From assembly GCA_050739575.1 (NCBI GenBank), contig JBOIBN010000044.1, positions 1 through 20,203 of the forward strand: 20,203 nt of DNA. Direction: 5' to 3'. The notes under the pieces were generated by a model that saw only the letters and a program-made list of their open reading frames with translations, was not told the origin of the DNA and ran no database searches. Positions 8,177 to 17,547 of this stretch are shown piece after piece; the stretch's first letter is position 1; every line of letters starts with the position of its first letter. The DNA comes from JBOIBN01 sp050739575. Lineage in GTDB: Bacteria > Pseudomonadota > Gammaproteobacteria > JAKDMP01. Position numbers and translations under genes: made by a program.

Positions 8177-8877
8177 CCGCCGGACATCGCCCGATTATAG
8201 GAGGCGGCGGCCGCAATCCCCTTCCCGCACTTTACGTGCACGGCCTGTTCATGACCGGATTCGAGGGGGCGGTGCTTGCGCGGCGATTGCGCCGCCACGG
8301 CATCCGCTGCGAGCGCTTCGTGTATTCCTCGCTGCGCGAATCGCCCAAGCAGGTGGCAGTCCGGTTGACCGCTCGACTGGCCGCCGAACCCGATCGGAAT
8401 CTCATCGGCCACAGTCTGGGCGGGGTGATCATCGCGCTGGCGCTCGCCCAGTCACCCGGATGGCGCGGACGGGCCGTGCTCCTCGGTGCGCCGTTTGCCG
8501 GCAGCGACACCGCGCGGCGGACGGCACGTCTCCCCGGCGGACGCAGGCTGCTTGGCGCAGGCGGAACATTTCTGGCGGGAGAGGTGGCGCAGACCCGGGC
8601 ATCGGAGCGGGTGATGGTGATCGCCGGCGTGCGCAATATCGGCATCGGGCGTCTCATCGGCGCCTGCGCGCCGCCCGGCGATGGTCAGGTTCGACTTGCG
8701 GAAACCCGGCTCGCCGGCGCAGCGCACCGGCTTGCGCGCCGCGGGCACGTCGCGTTGCTGTTCGATCGCTTCGTGGCTGAGGCCTGCGCCGGATTTATCC
8801 GTGAGGGCCGGGCTTCCTCCGCGCATCGGCGAGCTGGACGAGTTCGTAGAGGAGATCGAGCGCCGCACGCGGATTGA
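8125..8877 (+). CDS. Alpha/beta hydrolase (lipase/esterase-like)
   Basis: A frame of 250 codons with an alpha/beta-hydrolase triad in the expected order: nucleophile S97 in GHSLGG (residues 95-100), D186 in GDGQV and H208 in RGHVALLFD. ALYVHGLFM before it supplies the oxyanion-hole HG. The core is compact and lacks an obvious signal peptide, resembling DUF676/PGAP1-like cytosolic hydrolases. The start is uncertain: GTG 8125 is the longest choice, GTG 8149 is possible, and both lie inside the divergent glycosyltransferase. A good AGGAGG at 8199-8204 has no standard start codon in frame at the right distance, and GTG 8236 would cut into the HG strand. The last 83 bp overlap the 3' end of mutS, and the residues there (after FIREG) look like non-domain tail. 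Confidence 0.7.
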   Translation: MVGPWFRKVQQPQSSETSAGHRPIIGGGGRNPLPALYVHGLFMTGFEGAVLARRLRRHGIRCERFVYSSLRESPKQVAVRLTARLAAEPDRNLIGHSLGGVIIALALAQSPGWRGRAVLLGAPFAGSDTARRTARLPGGRRLLGAGGTFLAGEVAQTRASERVMVIAGVRNIGIGRLIGACAPPGDGQVRLAETRLAGAAHRLARRGHVALLFDRFVAEACAGFIREGRASSAHRRAGRVRRGDRAPHAD

Positions 8878-11386
8878 GCGCATTGGGATCCAAGTCGGCC
8901 AGCCGTTCGCGCAGCGAATCGGCGCGCGCGGCGGGCGGAGCGCGGGAAAACAGTTCCGGTTGCGCGGCCGGACGCGGGCGGCTGGCCTCGAGTTCGGAAA
9001 GATGCACGCGGGCACGTTCGATGACCGCTCTCGGCACGCCTGCCAGACGTGCGACCTCGAGTCCGTAGCTCTGGCGCGCCGGGCCTTCGCGCACGCTGTA
9101 GAGGAACGCGAGGCCGCCGGCGTGTTCGCGCGCCTCGACATGGGCGTTGGCGATGCCGGCGAGCGTTTCCGGCAGATCGGTCAACTCAAAGTAATGCGTC
9201 GCGAATAGCGTCAACACGCCGCGCGTTGCAAGCGCTTCCGCCACGGCGCGCGCGAGCGAAATGCCATCGTAAGTGCCGGTGCCGCGCCCGATCTCGTCCA
9301 TGATGACGAGACTTTCGGGCGTCGCCGTGTTGAGGATGCGCGCGGTCTCGACCATCTCGACCATGAAGGTCGAGCGGCCGCGGGCGAGATCGTCGGCGGC
9401 GCCGATGCGGCTCGCGATGCGGTCGATCGGGCCGATCTGCGCGCGGCGCGCGGGCACGAAACTCCCGACGTGCGCGAGAAGCACGATAAGCGCCGCCTGG
9501 CGCATGTAGGTGGATTTGCCGCCCATGTTGGGCCCGGTGAGAATCAGCATGCGCCGCTCGGCATCGAGCACGAGATCGTTCGGTACGAAGGGCGCGCTTT
9601 GCGCAGCCTCCACCACAGGATGACGCCCGCCATCGATCACGAGACCCGCCTCGTCGCGGAATTCCGGACGCACGAAATCGAGCGCCTGCGCCCGTTCGGC
9701 GAGCGTTGTGTACACGTCGAGTTCGGCTAGTGCGTGAGAAAGCGCGCGTAGCGTCGCGAGGTCTGCGGCGACGCGGGACACCAGCGCCGCGTAAAGCGTG
9801 CGCTCCCGCTCCCGTGCCCGTTCGCGGGCGGACAGGACTTCGTTCTCGAAGCGCTTGAGTTCGGGCGTGAGATAGCGCTCGGCGTGCTTGAGCGTCTGAC
9901 GCCGGATGTAATCCGCGGGTGCGCGTTCGGCGTCGCGGCGCGCGAGTTCGATGTAATAGCCGTGCACGCGGTTGTAGCCGACCTTGAGGTTCGCGAGTCC
10001 GCTGCGTTCACGCTCGCGCGCTTCGAGCGCCAGCATGTTTCCGCCTGCGTCCTCGTCCATTGCGCGCGCTTCGTCGAGCGCCTCGTCGTAGCCGCCGGCG
10101 ATCACCGCGCCGTCCTTGAGCGTGGAAGGCGGATTCTCGACGAGGGCGCGGGCAAGTTCTGCGGCCAATGACGGATGCGGATCGAGCGCCACGACGAGCG
10201 GCGCAAGCCGGCCCGCGAGCGGCGGTGCCAGCCGTTTGCCGATGGCGGGAATGCGCTCGAGCGCATCGCGCAGGCGCGCGAGGTCGCGCGGCGTCGCAGT
10301 GCCGAGCGCCGCGCGCGTCAAGATGCGTTCGAGATCGCCCAGCCCGCGCAGGCCGTCGCGCAGCGTGTCGAGTTTTTTGTTTTCGGTGAGCGCTTCGACG
10401 GCATCAAGTCGCTCGTTCAAAGTCTCCCGGTTGCGCACCGGCTCGCGCAGCCAGCGTCGGAGCAGGCGCGAGCCCATCGGCGTCACGCTGCGATCGAGAA
10501 CGCCGAGCAGCGTCAGTCCGTCGGCGCCGGAGAGGTTCTCTTCGATTTCCAGATTGCGTCGCGTGGCCGCATCTACGATGAGCCCCTTCTCGGGGCGCAC
10601 GCGGATCAGGCGATCGAGCTGCGGCAGCGCCGCGACACCGGTCTCGGCGGCATAGGCGAGAAGTGCGCCCGCGGCGCCGAGCGCGGCGGTCAAATCCTCG
10701 GCGTCGTAGCCCGCGAGATCGTTTGTGCCGAACTGGCGCGTGAGCGTCTTGCGTCCGTTCGCCGGATCGAAGTGCCAGGGTGGGCGTTTGCGCACCGAAT
10801 GCGGCCCGGCGATGGCCGGATTGCAATCTTCGGCGGCAAGTAGCTCCGCCGGCGATGCCGCGGCGAGCGCGGCATCCAGTTCCGGGGCACTCCCGTACTC
10901 GGCAAGCGTGAGTTCGCCGCCGGCAAGATCGAGCGTCGCCAGCCCGAAGCGGCCATCCTGCTGAGCGAGCGCCGCAACCAGCACCGTATCGTTCGCGGCG
11001 AGAAGCGCCTCGTCGGTCACGGTGCCGGGCGAGAGAATGCGCGTCACCGCGCGGCGCATCGGCCCCTTGCCATCGTCGGCTTCGCCCACCTGCTCGGCGA
11101 TCACCACCCGCTCACCGCGTTCGAGCAGGCGCGCAAGATAGCCTTCCGCGGCATGCACCGGCACGCCCGCCATCGGGATTGGCGCGCCCGCCGACTCGCC
11201 GCGCGCGGTGAGCATGATGCCGAGGAGTTCCGAGGCGCGGCGGGCGTCTTCGTAGAAGAGTTCGTAGAAATCGCCCATCCGATATAAGAGGAGATCGCCC
11301 GGATGCTCGGCCTTGATGGCGAGGTACTGGCGCATCATCGGCGTGTGTTCGCCGTCCGGCGCGGGGATCACGTGTGCCCGGTTCAT
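8795..11386 (-). CDS. mutS: DNA mismatch repair protein MutS
   Basis: 863 residues from ATG 11386 (E. coli 853). A TTG start at 11446 would add 20 residues; I prefer the ATG because the MutS similarity (HTPMMRQYL) begins just after it. The mismatch-binding Phe-x-Glu is F40-Y-E42 in MGDFYELF. The P-loop GPNMGGKST is near residues 617-625, and the Walker B region VIMDEIGRGTGTYDG is near 693-707. The C-terminus has QPELF, which fits a beta-clamp binding motif, and a helical tetramerisation end (LNPRAALDLLYEL). Role: recognises mispairs and recruits MutL. It is transcribed away from cinA, with 66 bp between the starts, and converges on the hydrolase with an 83-bp overlap at its 3' end. Confidence 0.97.
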   Translation of the reverse strand: MNRAHVIPAPDGEHTPMMRQYLAIKAEHPGDLLLYRMGDFYELFYEDARRASELLGIMLTARGESAGAPIPMAGVPVHAAEGYLARLLERGERVVIAEQVGEADDGKGPMRRAVTRILSPGTVTDEALLAANDTVLVAALAQQDGRFGLATLDLAGGELTLAEYGSAPELDAALAAASPAELLAAEDCNPAIAGPHSVRKRPPWHFDPANGRKTLTRQFGTNDLAGYDAEDLTAALGAAGALLAYAAETGVAALPQLDRLIRVRPEKGLIVDAATRRNLEIEENLSGADGLTLLGVLDRSVTPMGSRLLRRWLREPVRNRETLNERLDAVEALTENKKLDTLRDGLRGLGDLERILTRAALGTATPRDLARLRDALERIPAIGKRLAPPLAGRLAPLVVALDPHPSLAAELARALVENPPSTLKDGAVIAGGYDEALDEARAMDEDAGGNMLALEARERERSGLANLKVGYNRVHGYYIELARRDAERAPADYIRRQTLKHAERYLTPELKRFENEVLSARERARERERTLYAALVSRVAADLATLRALSHALAELDVYTTLAERAQALDFVRPEFRDEAGLVIDGGRHPVVEAAQSAPFVPNDLVLDAERRMLILTGPNMGGKSTYMRQAALIVLLAHVGSFVPARRAQIGPIDRIASRIGAADDLARGRSTFMVEMVETARILNTATPESLVIMDEIGRGTGTYDGISLARAVAEALATRGVLTLFATHYFELTDLPETLAGIANAHVEAREHAGGLAFLYSVREGPARQSYGLEVARLAGVPRAVIERARVHLSELEASRPRPAAQPELFSRAPPAARADSLRERLADLDPNALNPRAALDLLYELVQLADARRKPGPHG

Positions 11387-11452
11387 GGGTTCAGGTTCGC
11401 GGGACGGGACGTAAAATCGGGGGTGAGCTTGTGCATCGAGGGTCAATTTAGC

Positions 11453-11959
11453 ATGCAGAATCCGGCGGCCGGGAACGACGATGCGGCTTTAGACTTTCTC
11501 GCGGAACGGGTCGGCGCGTGGGCACTGGAATCGGGCGTGACGCTAGCCACCGCCGAATCCTGCACCGGCGGCTGGATTGCCAAGTGTCTGACCGACATTC
11601 CCGGCAGTTCGCAGTGGCTGCTCGCCGGTATCGTGGCCTATTCGAACGCGGCGAAGACGGCACTTCTGGGGGTGCCGGCCACGCTCATCGGCGAACATGG
11701 CGCCGTGTCCGAGGCGGTCGCCCGGGCCATGGCCGAAGGCGCCTTGGGCGCCAGCGGAGCAGATCTGGCGGTCGCCGTCACCGGCGTTGCCGGACCGGAC
11801 GGCGGCACGGCGGCGAAGCCGGTCGGCACGGTGTGGTTTGCCTGGGCAGCGCGCGGGGAAGCGACGCGCAGCACGTTCGAATGCTTCGACGGCGGCCGCG
11901 AGGGAATCCGTCGTGCCGCGGTGGCCTTTGCGCTGCGCGGCTTCCTCCATGGAGAGTGA
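11453..11959 (+). CDS. pncC: CinA-family nicotinamide-nucleotide amidase (PncC)
   Basis: 168 residues, the size of stand-alone CinA C-terminal proteins such as E. coli YgaD/PncC. Signature segments are TAESCTGGWIAKCL (S36 in SCTGG), GSSQWLLAGIVAYSNAAK and VTGVAGPDGGTAAKPVGTVW. Function by family: deamidates nicotinamide mononucleotide in pyridine-nucleotide recycling; there is no N-terminal competence/pyrophosphatase domain. The start ATG 11453 has GAGGG 10 bases upstream; in-frame starts further up would run into mutS. It is the first gene of the cinA-thpR-recA-recX-alaS series and overlaps thpR by 11 bp. Confidence 0.92.
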   Translation: MQNPAAGNDDAALDFLAERVGAWALESGVTLATAESCTGGWIAKCLTDIPGSSQWLLAGIVAYSNAAKTALLGVPATLIGEHGAVSEAVARAMAEGALGASGADLAVAVTGVAGPDGGTAAKPVGTVWFAWAARGEATRSTFECFDGGREGIRRAAVAFALRGFLHGE

Positions 11960-12500
11960 AACATACCGATTGTTTTTTGCGCTGTGGCCGGATGCGGTCA
12001 CCCGCGCGGCGATACACCGCGCGACGCATGCAGTAGTGCGCCACGCCGGAGGCCGTCCGGTGCGGGCGGAAAATTACCATTTGACGCTGGCCTTTCTCGG
12101 CGAACAGCCCGCCGCGCTCCTGCCGAGCATTATCGAGGCCGGTGCAAGCTTGGCGGCGCGAACGGGAGAATTGCGCCTCTTGCGTCTCGGTTATTTCGAG
12201 CGCACGCGGGTGCTCTGGCTGGGACCGGAAAATACACCGAACCCCTTGCGGCTGCACGTACGGAGGTTGTGGCAGGCGTTGGCGCCGCTGGGCATCGCGC
12301 GGGAAAGGCGCCCGTTCGCGGCGCACCTCACGCTGGCGCGCAAGGTCAATCGTGCGCCGGTAGTCGCCGTGCGGCCCGTGAGTTGGCGTTACGTGGGCTT
12401 CGCGCTGGTGGAGAGCGTGACGCAGTCACAGGGCGCCCGTTACCGGCTTATCGCCAAGTGGCCGCCTGCGGCGGGCGCCGGTGTGGAGCGTATGGAATAA
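11949..12500 (+). CDS. thpR: RNA 2',3'-cyclic phosphodiesterase (2'-5' RNA ligase family, ThpR)
   Basis: 183 residues with the two H-x-T-x motifs of 2H phosphoesterases: H44-L-T46-L in ENYHLTLAFLG and H126-L-T128-L in FAAHLTLAR. RLFFALWP at the N-terminus is also typical. ThpR opens 2',3'-cyclic phosphates and can join tRNA halves in vitro; its cell role is unclear. ATG 11949 lies inside the end of cinA (11-bp overlap), which implies translational coupling, and GGAG lies at the overlap itself. recA follows after 32 bp. Confidence 0.92.
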   Translation: MESETYRLFFALWPDAVTRAAIHRATHAVVRHAGGRPVRAENYHLTLAFLGEQPAALLPSIIEAGASLAARTGELRLLRLGYFERTRVLWLGPENTPNPLRLHVRRLWQALAPLGIARERRPFAAHLTLARKVNRAPVVAVRPVSWRYVGFALVESVTQSQGARYRLIAKWPPAAGAGVERME

Positions 12501-12532
12501 TGACGGCGTGGTTTGACATTATGAGGTGAGGG

Positions 12533-13544
<1,012 letters not shown>

Positions 13545-13564
<20 letters not shown>

Positions 13565-14027
13565 AAGCACTCCGCCCGACGCCGAGGCCATCGCGCTTCG
13601 TCTGCTTGCACGCCGTGAGCACGGGCGTGCCGAGCTTGCCGCCAAACTCGCACAGCGAGGCGTGCCGGCCGCGGAAATCGGGCAGGCGCTGGATCGTCTC
13701 GAAACGAACGGGCTCCTTTCCGAGGCCCGTTTCATCGAGCAGTTCGTCGCCATGCGATTGCGCCAGGGCTATGGGCCGTTTCGCATCCGCAGCGATCTCG
13801 CCGCCAAGGGCCTCAATCCCGATGACGCCAAGGCCGAACTCACGTTTGACGACGCCGAATGGGCGGTGCGTGCCGAAGCGGCCCGGCGGCGCCATTTCGG
13901 CGGCGATGTTCCCGACGAACAGGCGGAACGGGCGCGCCAGGCGCGCTTTCTCGAACGCCGCGGCTACGCTGCTGGCCACATCGCGCGCGTTCTTCGCGGC
14001 GACGCCGCCGGTTTCGGGGATAATTGA
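13545..14027 (+). CDS. recX: RecA regulatory protein RecX
   Basis: A three-helix-repeat protein of the RecX family: ALRLLARREHGRAELAAKL, GLLSEARFIEQFVAMRLRQGYGP, and a third repeat RRRHFGG...RFLERRGYAAGHI. RecX binds the RecA filament and limits its activity. The start is the weakest point: there is no ATG between the recA stop and the first conserved helix. TTG 13545, with a GGCGGAG-type site just upstream and a 20-bp overlap with recA, gives 160 residues, the normal length. Longer versions only add recA-shadow sequence. alaS starts 3 bp after its stop. Confidence 0.9.
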
Positions 14028-14030
14028 CGC

Positions 14031-17000
14031 ATGAAGACCAACGACATCCGCAAGACATTCCTCGATTTTTTCGCCGAGCGCGGACATCGCGTCGTGCCGT
14101 CGAGTTCGCTCGTGCCCGCGAACGATCCGACGCTGCTGTTCACCAATGCCGGCATGGTGCAGTTCAAGGACGTATTCCTCGGGCGCGAGATGCGCGACTA
14201 CAGGCGCGCGACGAGTTCCCAGCGCTGCGTGAGGGCGGGCGGCAAACACAACGATCTCGAAAACGTCGGCTACACGGCGCGCCATCACACCTTCTTCGAA
14301 ATGCTCGGCAACTTCAGCTTCGGCGACTACTTCAAGCGCGAGGCCATCCTCTACGCCTGGGAGCTGCTCACCGAAGTGTACGGGCTTCACGCCGAAAAAC
14401 TGTGGGCGACGGTGTACGCAACCGACGACGAGGCCTACGAAGTCTTCGCAAAGGACATCGGACTGCCGAAGAATCGGATCGTACGCATCGGCGACAAGCC
14501 GGGCGGACGTAAGTACGAAAGCGATAACTTCTGGCAGATGGCCGATACTGGCCCCTGCGGCCCCTGCGCCGAAATCTTCTACGACCACGGTCCGGAAATC
14601 GCGGGCGGTCCGCCCGGTTCGCCGGACGCCGAGGGCGACCGCTACGTCGAAATCTGGAATCTCGTCTTCATGCAGTATGACCGTTCGGCCGACGGCACGA
14701 TGACGCCGTTGCCCGCGCCCTGCGTGGACACCGGCATGGGAATCGAACGCCTCGCCGCCGTGCTTCAAGGCGTCCACTCGAACTACGACACAGACCTTTT
14801 CAAGCATCTGATCGCCGCTGCAGCAAAAGTCACGGGCGCGAAGGATCTGCAATCGAATTCACTCAAGGTGATCGCCGATCACATCCGCGCGACGGCGTTC
14901 CTGATCGCCGACGGCGTGATTCCCTCCAACGAGAAGCGCGGGTACCCACTACGACTGATCATCCGTCGCGCGATCCGCCACGGCCGTAAGCTCGGCCAGG
15001 ACAAGCCCTTCTTCTACAAGCTCGTCGCGCCGCTCGGCAAAGAAATGGGCGATGCCTATCCAGAACTGCTCAAGAAATGTAAGCAAATTGAACAAGTGAT
15101 CCAAGAAGAGGAACACCGATTCGCAGAAACGTATGACAGAGGGATGGAATTATTAGAGAGGGAACTTGAAGTTCCTCGGCGAGCTTTAACATATTCGGGG
15201 AAGAGTATCGAAGGAGTTCTTCTTCAGAGGGAAACGTGGTTTCCCGGCTCTAACTGGGCGATCCGACTTTACGCTCCTGAGGAAGGGGGTGGGGCAACCC
15301 GGATGTTTGTAAGAAACTTTGACATTTCGACCGATGTGCACAACGTCATAGAAAAGGATTTAAGTCATATCAACGAACTAGAAATCTATGATTCCGAGGG
15401 ACGTGCTGCACGACATATATATTTTGTTGTCGCGTCAAACATGGATGCTAACGGAATCGAGCGCCGTTTGAAGCGCATAGCAGATAAGACAAAGAAAGGT
15501 CCTGATATTGAAATATGGGTTAAAGAGCCTGCTGCATTGCCGCTGAGCGGCGAAGTGGCTTTTGAACTCCATGACACACATGGGTTTCCGATTGATCTCA
15601 CAGTTGACATTGCGCGTGAGCGCGGAATTAAAGTGGACATGGAAGGCTTCGAGCGCGAGATGGAGAAACAGCGCGAACGCGCCCGAGCAGCCAGTCGATT
15701 CAACGTCGACCTTCGCATGGCTACGCAGATGGATGCCCACTTCCAAGGTGATGCGCACTATCACACGGACTTTCTGGGTTATGAACACACTGACGCGAAC
15801 GCGAAGATCAAAACCATGTTTTGTGAGGGAAAAGAAGTGTCAGTGCTACAAGTTGGTAAAAGGGGAGCGGTAGTGCTGGATCGCACGCCGTTCTACGCCG
15901 AGTCTGGCGGCCAAGTAGGCGATACTGGCGTTTTGATCGGGAGCGGTACGAGTTTCGTTGTCAGCGACACACAGGAGCGTAGCGTCGGTCGTCTTCATAT
16001 CGGTCGGGTAAGGGAAGGAACGCTTAAAGTCGGCGATACGGTGCAGGCACAGGTCGACGCCAAGCGGCGTGTGGCTATCGTGCTTAATCACTCTGCGACG
16101 CATCTCCTGCACGCGGCGCTGCGTAAGCTGCTCGGCGAACACGTCACGCAAAAGGGTTCGCTCGTTGCACCGGATCGACTGCGTTTCGACTTCTCGCATC
16201 CGCGCCCGGTGACGCCCGCCGAACTCGCGGAAATCGAGGACATCGTCAACGTTGAAATCCGCCGCAACGTCGAGGCTAAAGACACCGAAAAGAGCTACGA
16301 CGAAGCAATCAAGGACGGCGCGATGGCGCTCTTCGGCGAGAAATACGGCGATACCGTGCGCGTCATGCGTTTCGGCGACTTCTCGACGGAACTGTGCGGC
16401 GGCACGCACGTCGCGCGCACCGGCGACATCGGTCTGTTCAAGATTGTCGCCGAATCGGGGATTGCCGCCGGTATCCGCCGCATCGAGGCCGTTACCGGTG
16501 CGGGTGCGCTCGACTTCGTGCGCGACGAAGAACGACGGCTCGGCGAGATCGCGTCGTTCGTTAAGTCCGGACGCGAGGACGCCGCCGATCGCGTGCGTCA
16601 GCTTGCCGAACGCGTACGCGCACAGGAAAAGGAATTGGCGAATCTCCGCAATCGGCTTGCGAGCGGTTCGAGCGGCGATCTAGCCACGCAGGCCGTCGAG
16701 GTCGCCGGACATAAACTGGTTGCGGCCCGCCTCGACGGCGCTGACGCACAGGCGCTGCGTGCTGCGGTGGACCGCCTGAAGGATAAATTCGGTTCGGCCG
16801 CCATCGTGCTCGGCGCAGTGGACGGCGACAAGGTGTGGCTTGCCGCGGGTGTAACGCCGGATCTCGCGAAGCGGCTGCCCGCAAGCGAACTTGTCAACGT
16901 CGTCGCCGAACAGGTGGGCGGTCGCGGCGGCGGTCGCGCCGATTTCGCCCAGGCCGGCGGCACCGAGCCGCAGAAGCTCGACGCGGCGCTCGACTCCGTC

Positions 17001-17036
17001 GCCGATTGGGTCGGCGCCAAGCTCGCAAGCGACTGA
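14031..17036 (+). CDS. alaS: Alanine--tRNA ligase with a 120-residue unknown insertion
   Basis: 1001 residues versus 875 in E. coli. The catalytic half is normal: TSSQRCVRAGGKHND (residues 62-75), HHTFFEMLGNFSFGDYF (85-101) and DTGMGIERL (about 233-241). The editing site is intact, with H687-SAT-H691 and C789-GGT-H793; these are shifted by 123 from E. coli H564/H568/C666/H670. The C-Ala end RGGGRADFAQAGG is present. The extra length is V381-P500, placed after MELLERELE and before LPLSGEVAFELHDTHGFP, where other AlaRS have a short loop. DNA from about 15075 to 16080 is far less GC-rich than the flanks (hand-counted 60-base lines: 45% and 40% inside, 60% and 65% outside). The frame is unbroken and all key residues remain, so I expect a working enzyme. 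Confidence 0.97.
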   Translation: MKTNDIRKTFLDFFAERGHRVVPSSSLVPANDPTLLFTNAGMVQFKDVFLGREMRDYRRATSSQRCVRAGGKHNDLENVGYTARHHTFFEMLGNFSFGDYFKREAILYAWELLTEVYGLHAEKLWATVYATDDEAYEVFAKDIGLPKNRIVRIGDKPGGRKYESDNFWQMADTGPCGPCAEIFYDHGPEIAGGPPGSPDAEGDRYVEIWNLVFMQYDRSADGTMTPLPAPCVDTGMGIERLAAVLQGVHSNYDTDLFKHLIAAAAKVTGAKDLQSNSLKVIADHIRATAFLIADGVIPSNEKRGYPLRLIIRRAIRHGRKLGQDKPFFYKLVAPLGKEMGDAYPELLKKCKQIEQVIQEEEHRFAETYDRGMELLERELEVPRRALTYSGKSIEGVLLQRETWFPGSNWAIRLYAPEEGGGATRMFVRNFDISTDVHNVIEKDLSHINELEIYDSEGRAARHIYFVVASNMDANGIERRLKRIADKTKKGPDIEIWVKEPAALPLSGEVAFELHDTHGFPIDLTVDIARERGIKVDMEGFEREMEKQRERARAASRFNVDLRMATQMDAHFQGDAHYHTDFLGYEHTDANAKIKTMFCEGKEVSVLQVGKRGAVVLDRTPFYAESGGQVGDTGVLIGSGTSFVVSDTQERSVGRLHIGRVREGTLKVGDTVQAQVDAKRRVAIVLNHSATHLLHAALRKLLGEHVTQKGSLVAPDRLRFDFSHPRPVTPAELAEIEDIVNVEIRRNVEAKDTEKSYDEAIKDGAMALFGEKYGDTVRVMRFGDFSTELCGGTHVARTGDIGLFKIVAESGIAAGIRRIEAVTGAGALDFVRDEERRLGEIASFVKSGREDAADRVRQLAERVRAQEKELANLRNRLASGSSGDLATQAVEVAGHKLVAARLDGADAQALRAAVDRLKDKFGSAAIVLGAVDGDKVWLAAGVTPDLAKRLPASELVNVVAEQVGGRGGGRADFAQAGGTEPQKLDAALDSVADWVGAKLASD
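15171..15530 (+). other. Insert domain of unknown family inside AlaRS (residues 381-500)
   Basis: 360 bp in frame. Reading the residues, I would predict a small alpha/beta domain: strands around GVLLQRETW, WAIRLYAP, TRMFVRNF, ELEIYDS, HIYFVVAS and IEIWVKEP, with helices at DVHNVIEKDLSHI and GIERRLKRIADK. I recognise no family. It is not intein-like, with no N-terminal Cys block and no C-terminal His-Asn. A perfect 7-bp inverted repeat, GGAACTT-G-AAGTTCC (15161-15175), covers the left junction. Lysine, asparagine and isoleucine use is higher than in the host's genes. Confidence 0.6.
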
Positions 17037-17073
17037 GCGCGACGCCATTGCGCGTTAGCTGTACAGAGGACCT

Positions 17074-17535
17074 ATGCAGCGCTATCACTGGAGCCCACTG
17101 AACAACCAACAGGTCGGCTCCTACGTCGAGTACTTCGTCAAGATGGAGTTGACAATGTTTGGGTTTCAAGTCTACTCCACTGAGGTCGATGACAGAGGAA
17201 TCGATTTCGTGGCCAGACACGAGAGAGGCCTGTATATTGAAATACAGGTCAAATCGCTCAGGTCCATGGGGTACGTATTTATGCCAAAGCAAAAATTTGT
17301 GCTGAGCAACAACCTCTACTTAGCTCTCGGACTGTTGACAGAGGGCAAGGCACCGGAGTTATTTTTGGTTCCGTCTCTGGTCTGGGAGCAGCCAAATGGC
17401 GTATTCGTCAGTCGAGACTATGAAGGGCTCAAGAGCAAGCCAGAGTGGGGGCTGAACATTTCGCAAAGAAACATGGGCTCGTTGGAGCCTTATCGGTTTG
17501 AAACTACGGTGGCGCATCTCATTGAACACGGCTAA
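17074..17535 (+). CDS. PD-(D/E)XK-like protein, DUF4365 type, cassette-borne
   Basis: 153 residues. An N-terminal helix carries E19 (VGSYVEYFVKMEL), then GFQVYSTEVDDRGIDFVA with D44, then LYIEIQVKS with E56-I-Q58-V-K60. The order E...D...(E/Q)-x-K is that of PD-(D/E)XK folds, and the layout is that of DUF4365 proteins. These are often annotated as nuclease-like, but activity is unproven for most. The C-terminal half (FLVPSLVWEQPNGVFVSRDY...) would complete the sheet. A good ribosome site, AGAGGA, lies 7-12 bases before ATG 17074. Its GC content (52% in one hand-counted line) is below that of the host genes. It reads in the same direction as alaS and lysC, so the operon may drive it. Nuclease or defence function is inference. 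Confidence 0.7.
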   Translation: MQRYHWSPLNNQQVGSYVEYFVKMELTMFGFQVYSTEVDDRGIDFVARHERGLYIEIQVKSLRSMGYVFMPKQKFVLSNNLYLALGLLTEGKAPELFLVPSLVWEQPNGVFVSRDYEGLKSKPEWGLNISQRNMGSLEPYRFETTVAHLIEHG

Positions 17536-17547
17536 CCATGTGTTCAA
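17522..17547. repeat. 8-bp inverted repeat across the cassette ORF stop
   Basis: TTGAACAC (17522-17529) and GTGTTCAA (17540-17547) are perfect reverse complements with a 10-base loop that contains the stop codon. It overlaps the 5' arm of the attC site, so it could compete with attC folding or act as a weak RNA hairpin at the end of the transcript. There is no T-tract. Confidence 0.45.

Noticed and set aside
15171..15530. Intein as an explanation of the AlaRS insert
   Set aside because: It is too short, has no Cys/Ser at the left splice point, no His-Asn and no following Cys/Ser/Thr at the right, and lies in a variable loop rather than an active site.
15500..15530. Similarity of GPDIEIWVK in the AlaRS insert to GLYIEIQVK in the cassette protein
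   Set aside because: Only about nine residues and a nine-base identical run (ATTGAAATA) are shared; nothing else aligns, so a common origin is not supported.
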